Source: Phenylobacterium sp. J426
GTDB taxonomy: Bacteria > Pseudomonadota > Alphaproteobacteria > Caulobacterales > Caulobacteraceae
Assembly (NCBI RefSeq): GCF_024699945.1
Contig: NZ_JAJOMY010000002.1
Coordinates: forward strand, 124,001-188,000
Reading direction: 5' to 3'
Length of the DNA: 64,000 nucleotides
Shown: piece by piece, positions 57,268 through 64,000 of the stretch
How the letters are laid out: the number at the start of each line of letters is the position of its first letter
How positions within the stretch are numbered: the first letter of the stretch is position 1
Notes under the pieces: model-generated
Told to the model about the DNA's origin: nothing
The model's database searches: none
Seen by the model: the letters and a program-made list of their open reading frames with translations, nothing else
Made by a program: the position numbers and the translations under genes

Positions 57268-57567
57268 AACTGCCGCACTGCATCGTCCGGCGGAGCCTGC
57301 TCGCGCTGGCCATCAGCCTCCCCCGCCGCCTCACCTGCCTTGGCCCAGACCGCTGGCGGCGAGTTGGGCGCCTTCATCGAGAACATCATCGAGATGCTCA
57401 ATAGCGGGGTGGTGCGCGGACTAGCCGTGCTTGCCGTAATCATCACCGGCATTGTTTGGATGTTCGGCCACATTGACCTCCGCCGCGCGGGAACCGTGGT
57501 CATCGGCATCATCGTCATCTTCGGCGCCTCCACCATCGTCGACATGATCACGGGCGGAGCCGGCTAA
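57264..57567 (+). CDS. virB2: VirB2 pilin (frameshifted in signal peptide)
   Basis: About 100 residues. A GTG at 57264 overlaps the virB1 stop and begins a signal peptide (MKLPHCIVRRSLLALAISL). C5 at 57320-57324 read as C4 continues it with PAASPALAQTAGGELGAF, giving an ALA-Q cleavage site. The mature pilin has two hydrophobic helices (GLAVLAVIITGIVWMFG, VVIGIIVIFGASTIVDMI). Without the correction only an unlikely TTG start at 57340 gives the pilin. Confidence 0.85.
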
Positions 57568-57905
57568 TGCCCCCTGTGGAACGCCTCCAGGACGAGATCC
57601 TGTTTCTGGCCTGCACGCGGCCGGCGCTGATCCTCGGCGTCCCCCTGGAGGCCATGGGCGTGAACCTCATCGTCTCCTGTGTGGCTTTCCTCGGCGGCGG
57701 CTCGCTGCTCTACCTCCTGGTCGCCCCGGTACTGCACCTGGTCTTTCAGGCGATCTGCCGCGCCGACCCCAACGCCTTCCGTGTCCTCTACCTGTTCGCC
57801 GAAACGAAGGGGCGCGCCCGCAACGGCAGCCTGTGGGGCGGCAGCTCGCCCTCCCCGCTGCCGCTACGTCGCCAAACGGCCCCTCGGAGCGCGGGCCATG
57901 TCTGA
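57567..57905 (+). CDS. virB3: VirB3 inner-membrane protein
   Basis: 112 residues. It has the family features: FLACTRPALILGVPLEAMGV, a membrane segment, and a C-terminal RNGSLWGGSSPSPLPLRR. The ATG shares a base with the virB2 stop, and the gene overlaps virB4 by 8 nt. VirB3 works with the VirB4 ATPase at the inner membrane. Confidence 0.9.
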   Translation: MPPVERLQDEILFLACTRPALILGVPLEAMGVNLIVSCVAFLGGGSLLYLLVAPVLHLVFQAICRADPNAFRVLYLFAETKGRARNGSLWGGSSPSPLPLRRQTAPRSAGHV

Positions 57906-60279
57906 CGCCGCTCTCCAGCCGGCGCCTCGGCAGGCGATCGGCCGCGAACTCGATCCCGCGCGGGTGCTGCCCTACGCCCGGCATGTGAACGCGCGGGTGA
58001 TCGCGCTCGACACCGGCGCCCTAATGACCTGCTTCCGGCTGGACGGCGCCAGCTTCCAGACCGCGGACGTCCGCGATCTCAACGATTGGCACGCCAAGCT
58101 CAACGGCGCGTGGCGCAACCTGGCGTCAGACCGCCTGGCGATCTGGCACCATCTGGTCCGACGGGTGGCCGAACCGCCGCCGGAACGCGCCTTCCGATCT
58201 GACTTCGCCCGAGACCTCGATGGGGCCTACCGCGGGAGTCTGAACAGGCAACGCCTGTTTTTGAACGAACTTTACGTGAGCCTTGTCCTGCATCCCAGGC
58301 GCGACGCGGCCGATCGGACACAGGCCTGGGTCGGCCGCCTGCTCCGCGCCGGCCATGTCAACCTCGAAACGGACGACGAGGTGCGGCGATTGGAGGACGC
58401 CGGCGCAGACCTCGTGCAGCACCTCGCCCGCTACGGCGCCGAGCCGCTCGGCCTGTATGAGCGCGAGGGCCTGGCGTTTTCCGAGCCTCTGGAGATGCTT
58501 CGCCTGGTCCTCACCGGGCAGCCCGGCCGCGCACCCCTAGTCTGCGGTCATCTGGGGGCTTCTATCTATACCACTCGCATCATCTTCGGACGCGAGGCGC
58601 TGGAGATCCGGGAGCCGGCCTCGGCCCGGTTCGGGGCGCTGTTCGGGGTTAAGGAGTACCCTGCCGCCACCCGGCCGGGGATGTGGAACGGACTCCTTTC
58701 CGCCCCCTTCCCGCTCGTGGCCAGCCAGTCCTTCAGCTTCCTGTCGAAGACCTCGGCGGTCGCAGTTCTCTCGCGCAAGCAGAACCAGATGCTCTCGGCT
58801 CGCGACCGGGCCGCCTCACAGATCGCGGGCCTCGACGAGGCGCTCGACGACCTAATGTCCAACCGGTTCGTCATGGGTGAGCACCAGGCCTCGGTTCTGG
58901 TCTACGGCGACAGTCCCCGCGAACTCGCCGAGCACATGGCCCAGACCCGGGCGCTGCTCGCCGACAGCGGCCTTGTGGCGGCGCGGGAAGACCTCGGTCT
59001 CGAGGCCGCCTTCTGGGCTCAGTTCCCCGGCAATTTCCGGTTTCGGCTGCGGCCGGCCGCGATCACCAGCCTCAACTTCGCAAGCCTCGCCCCCTTCCAC
59101 ACCTTCCCCGCCGGCCGCGCCGCCGGGAACCACTGGGGCCCAGCACTGACGACGTTGAAGACCGTGGCCGGCTCGCCGTTCGCCTTCAGTTTCCACGTCG
59201 GCGACCTCGGCCACACCTTCATCTGCGGGCCCTCCGGCTCGGGCAAGACCGTCGTCCAAAACTTCATGCTGGCCCAGCTTGAGGCGTTCGGCGCTCAGCA
59301 GGTCTTCCTGGACAAGGATCGAGGCGCCGAGATCTTCGTCCGCGCCTGCGGCGGGACCTACCTCCAGCTGCGTCCGGGCGAGCCGACCGGCTTCGCCCCG
59401 CTGAAAGCGGCCTTCGACACCCCCGCCGATCGCGCTTTCCTGGGCGAACTGATCCGGCAGATCGTGCGCCCGGCCGACCGGCCGCTGTCGCCGGCCGAGG
59501 AAGCGGCCATCGATGCGGCGATCGCCGCCCTCCTGCCGTTGCCGGTCGAACGCCGCTCGTTCGGCGCGCTCCGCAGCCTGCTCGGCCAACGTGACGTCGG
59601 CGGCATCGGCGCCCGGCTCGAGCGCTGGCGGCGAGGCCAGGCGCTGGGCTGGGCGCTGGATGGCGATGCCGACGAGTTGTCGCTGGCGCCACGCTTCTTG
59701 GGCGTCGACATGACCCACGTGCTGGATGCGCCGGAGGTGCGCACCCCGCTGACCCTTTACCTCTTCCACCGGCTGCAGCGGCTGGTGGACGGCCGTCGGT
59801 TGGTGATCGACGTGGACGAATTCTGGAAGGCGCTGGGCGACGAGGCCTTCCGCAGCCTGGCGCAGGACGGCCTCAAGACCTTCCGCAAGCAGAACGCGCT
59901 GCTGGTGCTGGGGACCCAGTCCCCGGCCGACGTCCTGCGCTCGCCGATCGCACACACGATCCTCGAGCAGTGCGCGACCAAGATCTTCCTGCCGAACCCG
60001 CATGCGCAGGCCCGGGACTACGTCGAGGGCTTCGGCCTCTCGCAGCGGGAGTTCGAGCTGGTGCGACAGGAGCTGGACGCCAGCCAGCACCGCTTCCTCG
60101 TCAAGCAGGGCCTGAACTCGGTCGTCGCCGAACTCGACCTCAGCGACCTCGACGATGCGCTGGCGGTCCTCTCCGGCCGCGCCGAGACCGTGGAGCTGCT
60201 CGACAGGCTCCGGGCCGAGCATGGCGACCGCCTCGAAGCCTGGATGCCGCCCTTCCAGCTCGCCCGGAGAAACCTATGA
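57898..60279 (+). CDS. virB4: VirB4 ATPase
   Basis: 793 residues from the ATG at 57898, which overlaps virB3; an upstream in-frame extension is a shadow. Walker A is GPSGSGKTVVQNFML (Lys about 450). Walker B is LVIDVDEFWKAL. NALLVLGTQSPADVLRSPIA is a conserved late motif. It powers pilus assembly and substrate transfer. The length and motifs are normal. Confidence 0.95.
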   Translation: MSDAALQPAPRQAIGRELDPARVLPYARHVNARVIALDTGALMTCFRLDGASFQTADVRDLNDWHAKLNGAWRNLASDRLAIWHHLVRRVAEPPPERAFRSDFARDLDGAYRGSLNRQRLFLNELYVSLVLHPRRDAADRTQAWVGRLLRAGHVNLETDDEVRRLEDAGADLVQHLARYGAEPLGLYEREGLAFSEPLEMLRLVLTGQPGRAPLVCGHLGASIYTTRIIFGREALEIREPASARFGALFGVKEYPAATRPGMWNGLLSAPFPLVASQSFSFLSKTSAVAVLSRKQNQMLSARDRAASQIAGLDEALDDLMSNRFVMGEHQASVLVYGDSPRELAEHMAQTRALLADSGLVAAREDLGLEAAFWAQFPGNFRFRLRPAAITSLNFASLAPFHTFPAGRAAGNHWGPALTTLKTVAGSPFAFSFHVGDLGHTFICGPSGSGKTVVQNFMLAQLEAFGAQQVFLDKDRGAEIFVRACGGTYLQLRPGEPTGFAPLKAAFDTPADRAFLGELIRQIVRPADRPLSPAEEAAIDAAIAALLPLPVERRSFGALRSLLGQRDVGGIGARLERWRRGQALGWALDGDADELSLAPRFLGVDMTHVLDAPEVRTPLTLYLFHRLQRLVDGRRLVIDVDEFWKALGDEAFRSLAQDGLKTFRKQNALLVLGTQSPADVLRSPIAHTILEQCATKIFLPNPHAQARDYVEGFGLSQREFELVRQELDASQHRFLVKQGLNSVVAELDLSDLDDALAVLSGRAETVELLDRLRAEHGDRLEAWMPPFQLARRNL

Positions 60280-60977
60280 GACACCTCCTTGCCCTGAGCC
60301 TGGCTGCGAGCCTCGCCGTCGCCCCGCCGGCGTCCGCCCAGCTGCTGGTCCACGACCCGACCAGCTACGCCAGCCTGCTTCGCCAGGCGAGCACGGCGCT
60401 GGACCAGCTGCAGGAGCTCAAGGCCCAGCTCGCCGAGGCGCGGCGCCTTTATGACGGCTTCAACAGCGCCTCCGGCGCCGGTCAGTTGGCGGGCCTGCTC
60501 GACGCCCCGGAGCTGCGCGCCTTCGTGCCCGACGTCGACAAGTACGCCGCCGCCGCACGCGGCGACTTCGGCGCGCTGGGCGACCTCGGCCGGTCCGCCG
60601 ACGCGATCCGACGCCAGTCCCGCGTCTACACGCCCGTCCCGGGCGACGCGCTCGGCGAAGCCCTGTCGCACGAAGGCGACCGGGCGGCCCGCGACCTCGC
60701 GCTCGGCCGCGCCGCGGCGGAAGCCGGCGGCCACCGGCTCACCGGCCTGCAGCACCTGGCCGGCCAACTCGACAGCGCCGCGAACGTGCGCGCCGTCCTC
60801 GACCTGCAGGCGCGGATCGCGGCCGAGCAGGCGATGAGCGTCAACGATCAGATGCGCCTCCAGGGCCTCGCCATGGCCCAAGAAGCGGAGGCGCGTCTCG
60901 AGGGCCAGCACGAGCGTGAACGGGCCAAGGCCGCGCGCCAGGCGCGCCTGCAGCGGTACCGGGCGGCGTTCCAATGA
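60276..60977 (+). CDS. virB5: VirB5 minor pilin
   Basis: 233 residues with a signal peptide (LALSLAASLAVAPPASA-Q). The mature part is helical (LLRQASTALDQLQELKAQLA, ARIAAEQAMSVNDQMRLQGL), as in VirB5/TrbJ proteins found at the pilus tip. It overlaps virB4 by ATGA and the next small gene by ATGA. Confidence 0.88.
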   Translation: MRHLLALSLAASLAVAPPASAQLLVHDPTSYASLLRQASTALDQLQELKAQLAEARRLYDGFNSASGAGQLAGLLDAPELRAFVPDVDKYAAAARGDFGALGDLGRSADAIRRQSRVYTPVPGDALGEALSHEGDRAARDLALGRAAAEAGGHRLTGLQHLAGQLDSAANVRAVLDLQARIAAEQAMSVNDQMRLQGLAMAQEAEARLEGQHERERAKAARQARLQRYRAAFQ

Positions 60978-61202
60978 GGTCCGCCGTACTCGCCCTCCTC
61001 GCCTTCGCCGGCATCGCCGGATACGGTGAAGCCGCACCGCGCGACGCCAGCTTCTTCGAGGCCAACCCGGAGGCCGCCCAAGCGGTCCTTGAGGACTGCG
61101 CCCGCGGCGTCCGCTCCCCCGGAGTCCGCCGCCGCGCGGCAGGGTCAGTCGCGCTTACGCGCGAAGGCCCAGCGCGAGCGCTACCGGGAAGGCTCCCGCT
61201 GA
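60974..61202 (+). CDS. EexN/TrbK-like small secreted protein (frameshifted)
   Basis: About 75 residues. It has a signal peptide (VLALLAFAGIAGYGEAA), then SFFEANPEAAQAVLEDCARG, the pattern of entry-exclusion-type proteins. As written, the frame runs into virB6. With C5 at 61116-61120 read as C4 it continues SPESAAARQGQSRLRAKAQR and stops at 61200-61202, exactly at the virB6 ATG. Its place between virB5 and virB6 is the usual place for such genes. No lipobox cysteine is visible. Confidence 0.65.
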
Positions 61203-62140
61203 TGGAAGGCGGGTTCCGCATCTTCGGCCCGGCCTACACCTACATCGACGGCCGGCTCGACGGATTCCTGGGGTTCGGCGTGGGCAACGTCATCGCCGAG
61301 GTGGCGGCCCCGCTGCGCGCCGCCCTTGTGCTTTATGTGCTGCTCTATGGCTTCGCCATCCTGCGCGGCGCGATCGCCGAGCCCGTCACGGATTTCGCCG
61401 TCCGCTCCCTGAAGCTCGGCCTGATCTACATGCTGGCGACCACCGCCGCCTATGGCCAGTGGGTTACCGAACCCCTGTTCCACACCCTTCCCGACACCCT
61501 GGCGCGGGCGGTCGGCGGCGCAGCCGTCGGCGACGCAGGCCAGGCCTGCGACCGGTTTTTCAGCCGGGCCGCCTACCTCGGGGAGAAGATCGCGGATCAG
61601 GCCACGCTCACCGACTGGCTTCCGCTCCTGGTGAGCGGCGCCGTCTGGGTGTGCGGGGCGCTGGCCGCGGCCCTCGGCTTCGGCATCGTCACGCTCGCGA
61701 AGGTCGCTCTGGCCTTCCTCGTGGCGCTTGGCCCCATCTTCATCGCCTGCTCGCTCTTCGAGGCGACCCGCCGCTACTTCTTCGGCTGGCTGAGCCAGGC
61801 GGTGAACTACCTCGTCCTCTTCGCCCTGATCCTGCTGCTCCTGGAGATGGTGCTGGCCTTCGTCGCCGACCAATGGGGCGCGATCGACGGCGACGACCCA
61901 ATGACCGGCGGATTGCTGTTCATCGCGCTGAGCCTGCTGGGCGCGATCTTCTTCCTGCAGACGCCCGCCATCGCCGCCGGGATCGCCGGCGGCGCCAGCG
62001 CGGGTCTCGCCGACTTCGGCAACGCGGCCAGCACGGGCCTCAGCGGACAGGCGCCGTTCCGCGCCGCCCGCGGCTCAGGCGGCCGTCCGCAGGTCCGTCG
62101 GGAAGGGGGCATCGTCCGTCCCGTCGGAGCCCGCGCATGA
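61202..62140 (+). CDS. virB6: VirB6 inner-membrane channel protein
   Basis: 312 residues from the ATG at 61202, chosen because it abuts the small gene's stop (TGATG). It has five or more hydrophobic segments (LRAALVLYVLLYGFAILRG, VALAFLVALGPIFIACSLFE, YLVLFALILLLLEMVLAFV). It belongs to the TrbL/VirB6 family. The stop overlaps virB7. Confidence 0.9.
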   Translation: MEGGFRIFGPAYTYIDGRLDGFLGFGVGNVIAEVAAPLRAALVLYVLLYGFAILRGAIAEPVTDFAVRSLKLGLIYMLATTAAYGQWVTEPLFHTLPDTLARAVGGAAVGDAGQACDRFFSRAAYLGEKIADQATLTDWLPLLVSGAVWVCGALAAALGFGIVTLAKVALAFLVALGPIFIACSLFEATRRYFFGWLSQAVNYLVLFALILLLLEMVLAFVADQWGAIDGDDPMTGGLLFIALSLLGAIFFLQTPAIAAGIAGGASAGLADFGNAASTGLSGQAPFRAARGSGGRPQVRREGGIVRPVGARA

Positions 62141-62331
62141 GATCCGTCCTGCTGCCCCTCGCCGCCGCCTGCCTCCTGTGCGGGTGCGCGGCATTTCGCG
62201 AGGCCGAGGCGCCCGGCTGCTCGGGCCCGCGCCGGCCGGCCAATCCGCACGGCTCCGTTCTGTCGGCGGGGCCGGAGGCGCCCTCGCCCGCCGCACGGAC
62301 CGGGGGCCAATGCTCCGGAGACCGGTCATGA
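62137..62331 (+). CDS. virB7: VirB7-type lipoprotein
   Basis: 64 residues. The signal MRSVLLPLAAACLLCGCAAF ends in a lipobox Cys, followed by a short Pro/Gly-rich mature part. It starts within the virB6 stop and overlaps virB8. VirB7 anchors the VirB9-VirB10 core complex in the outer membrane. Identification rests on size, lipobox and position. Confidence 0.75.
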   Translation: MRSVLLPLAAACLLCGCAAFREAEAPGCSGPRRPANPHGSVLSAGPEAPSPAARTGGQCSGDRS

Positions 62332-63008
62332 GCGGCGTCCCGTCCGACGACCTGCGCACCTACTTCGCCGAGGCCCGCAGCTGGGATCAGGACCGGCTGC
62401 GGCAGGCCCGCGGCTCGGCCCGGCTGGCGTGGACGATCGCAGCCGCCGCGGCGCTGCTCGCCGGGACCGGCGCTGTCGCGGTCAGCGTGCTGACGCCCCT
62501 GAAGACTGTCGAGCCCTACGTCGTCCGGGTCGACCGAACGACAGGCGCCGTCGACGTGCTGCGCGGCCTCTCCTCGGCGGGGGACGTCACCTATGAGGAG
62601 GCAGTGACGAAGTCCTTCCTGGCCACCTATGTGCGGGCCCGGGAGGGCTGGCTGCCGGCCGCCGCCGAAGCGAACTTCCGTCAGGTGTCGATCATGTCGA
62701 CCCCGGAGGAACAGCAGCGCTGGGCCGCGGCCTTCCGCGCCAGCAGCCCGAGCAGCCCGCAGACGCTGTACGGTCCGGCCGTCGATGCGCAGGTCGGGAT
62801 CCGCGCCATCTCCTTCGTGGCGCCCGGCGTGGCTAACGTCCGCTTCCATCGCGCCGTCCGCCGCGGGCCGGCTCTTGAAGAGAGCGACTGGATCGCCACC
62901 GTCGCCTTCGCCTACACCAAGGCGCCGATGGCCGAGGGGGACCGGCTGCGCAACCCGCTCGGCTTCCAGGTGTCGAGCTACCGCGCCGACCCGGAGGTGG
63001 TCCGATGA
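62328..63008 (+). CDS. virB8: VirB8 inner-membrane assembly protein
   Basis: 226 residues: a short cytoplasmic start (YFAEARSWDQDRL), one membrane helix, then the periplasmic NTF2-like domain (LKTVEPYVVRVDRTTGAVDV, LATYVRAREGW) and the late NPLGFQVSSYRADPE motif. It links the inner-membrane parts with the core complex. Confidence 0.93.
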   Translation: MSGVPSDDLRTYFAEARSWDQDRLRQARGSARLAWTIAAAAALLAGTGAVAVSVLTPLKTVEPYVVRVDRTTGAVDVLRGLSSAGDVTYEEAVTKSFLATYVRAREGWLPAAAEANFRQVSIMSTPEEQQRWAAAFRASSPSSPQTLYGPAVDAQVGIRAISFVAPGVANVRFHRAVRRGPALEESDWIATVAFAYTKAPMAEGDRLRNPLGFQVSSYRADPEVVR

Positions 63009-63868
63009 TCGGACGCTGGACAACGGCGCTCGCCGCCGCCTGCACTCTGCTGCTTTCCGCGGCCCACGCCGGCGCCACGGAAACCCTGCGGCCGACGTCC
63101 GGCGACCCGCGCATCAGGACGGTCGACTACGACCCGCAGCAGGTGGTGAGGATCGTGGGCGTCCTGCGCACGGCCACCCAGATCCGCTTCGCCGCCGACG
63201 AAACCGTCCAGCACGTCGCCCTGGGCGACAGCGCCGCCTGGGAGGTGGCGCCCGAGGGCAATGTGGTGTTCCTCAAGCCGAGCGTCGCCCGTGCGCCGAC
63301 CAACCTCATCGTCACGACGCGGACGCCGGCCGGCGACCTGCGCCACTACGCCTTCGACCTGACCACCCGCGGCGGCGACGCCTCGCGCGGCGCTTCGGGC
63401 GCCGCCTTTGTCGTCCAGTTCCGCTATCCCCGCGACGAGCGCCGCAGGCTGGAGGCAGCGCTCGACGCGGAGGCCCAGGCGCTCGAGGCGCGCATCCTCC
63501 AGCTGAAGCTCGAGCGGGGCGTCCTCCAGGGGCCCCGAAACCTCGCCTACGCGCTGCAGGGGTCGGCCGACATCTCCCCGTCCGAAGTGACCGACAACGG
63601 CCGCTTCACCGTCCTGCGGTTTCCGGGCGCCCAGGCCATTCCCGCCATCTATTCGGTGGCCGAGGACGGCTCGGAGGCGCTGGTGCCCTTCGACGTGCGT
63701 GGTGAATTCCTGGTGGTCCACCAGACGGCAAGGCAGCTGCGCCTGCGGCGAGGCCGCGCGGTGGTCTGCATCTTCAACCTGGCGTTCGACCGGTACGGCA
63801 AGGGCGCGCCGAGCGCGACCGCCACACAGGACGTCGAGCGCACCCTCCGCCCCGAGGTGAAGCCATGA
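63005..63868 (+). CDS. virB9: VirB9 core-complex protein
   Basis: 287 residues with a signal peptide, then DPRIRTVDYDPQQVVRI, the N-terminal beta domain (AWEVAPEGNVVFLKPS) and a C-terminal domain with DNGRFTVLRFPGAQAIPAIY. It forms the outer-membrane core with VirB7 and VirB10. It overlaps its neighbours by ATGA. Confidence 0.94.
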   Translation: MIGRWTTALAAACTLLLSAAHAGATETLRPTSGDPRIRTVDYDPQQVVRIVGVLRTATQIRFAADETVQHVALGDSAAWEVAPEGNVVFLKPSVARAPTNLIVTTRTPAGDLRHYAFDLTTRGGDASRGASGAAFVVQFRYPRDERRRLEAALDAEAQALEARILQLKLERGVLQGPRNLAYALQGSADISPSEVTDNGRFTVLRFPGAQAIPAIYSVAEDGSEALVPFDVRGEFLVVHQTARQLRLRRGRAVVCIFNLAFDRYGKGAPSATATQDVERTLRPEVKP

Positions 63869-64000
63869 CCCAGCCCGACGCCCCGTCCCACGACGCGATG
63901 CGAAGCGATCCGCCCCTCGACCGCGGCATCTCGCCGGTGGCTGGCCGCCTGATGGGCGGGCACGGCAAGGCGGTGGGGCTCGCCGGCCTGCTCATCGGCT
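63865..64000 (+). CDS. virB10: VirB10 core-complex protein, 5' end only
   Basis: The first 45 codons before the window ends. It has a Pro-rich polar start, RGISPVAGRLMGGHGKAVGL, and the beginning of the inner-membrane helix (AGLLIG). Identification rests on position after virB9 and this N-terminal layout. Confidence 0.8.
   Translation, partial: MTQPDAPSHDAMRSDPPLDRGISPVAGRLMGGHGKAVGLAGLLIG

Noticed and set aside
57679..60279. VirB3-VirB4 style fusion suggested by the long frame open upstream of virB4
   Set aside because: VirB3 has a normal length and ends in its own frame. virB4 has an ATG overlapping that stop by 8 nt, as elsewhere in the operon.
1..64000. CRISPR array, rRNA or tRNA genes
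   Set aside because: No regularly spaced direct repeats, no cas-like genes and no rRNA or complete tRNA signatures were seen on either strand.

Overview
The window is 64 kb of high-GC DNA with strong third-position GC bias. The gene content fits a Caulobacterales-type alphaproteobacterium (Caulobacter/Phenylobacterium-like): HWE and hybrid histidine kinases, many short alphaproteobacterial orphan proteins, a Wza/Wzc/Wzx/Wzy polysaccharide locus, and promoters of the GGAAC-N16/17-CGTT (EcfG, general stress) type. No rRNA or tRNA gene was found.

Layout. 1-4.3 kb: small stress-type genes. A thioredoxin-reductase-like flavoprotein and a hemerythrin diverge from a two-sided EcfG-type promoter, followed by a diacylglycerol/lipid kinase, a Crp/Fnr regulator and a probable small RNA with its own promoter and terminator. 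4.6-10.6 kb: an operon of CHASE3-GAF hybrid kinase with three receivers, CheR, a CheB methylesterase domain and a receiver-histidine kinase, with no chemoreceptor. 11-30 kb: more signalling. It holds an HWE kinase with a single-domain receiver, a giant double-kinase hybrid, a CHASE kinase beside CheC, a five-PAS hybrid kinase, a lone receiver, a second Crp/Fnr regulator and scattered small proteins. 30-39 kb: a mobile or accessory patch. It holds two paralogous serine recombinases (one decayed) around an XRE controller with a palindromic operator, a transposase remnant, and an IS66 element with exact 8-bp target duplications that splits a tiny membrane-protein gene. 38.7-55 kb: envelope polysaccharide genes. 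They comprise a sulfotransferase, rfbF/rfbG, fructose-1,6-bisphosphatase, a WecA-type initiating transferase, and Wzy-, WecG-, Wza-, Wzc- and Wzx-like genes, ending with an LhgO-type oxidase. 55.6-64 kb: an XRE and a LuxR-type regulator, then a P-type type IV secretion operon, virB1 to the start of virB10, running off the right edge.

How the parts relate. The kinases sense through CHASE3, CHASE, GAF and PAS domains. The receivers, CheB/CheR and CheC suggest cross-talk and adaptation without dedicated receptors. Three exact EcfG-type promoter matches (two of them overlapping on opposite strands at one site) and three one-base variants point to general-stress control of several small genes. The WecA, WecG, Wzx, Wzy, Wza and Wzc homologues form one Wzx/Wzy-dependent export pathway.

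Quality note. At least fourteen genes are interrupted by indels, almost all in C or G runs. Eleven of these are cured by removing a single C/G, which looks like systematic homopolymer overcalling. Several apparent fusions or pseudogenes are therefore probably artefacts, and affected genes are listed as one reconstructed entry each.
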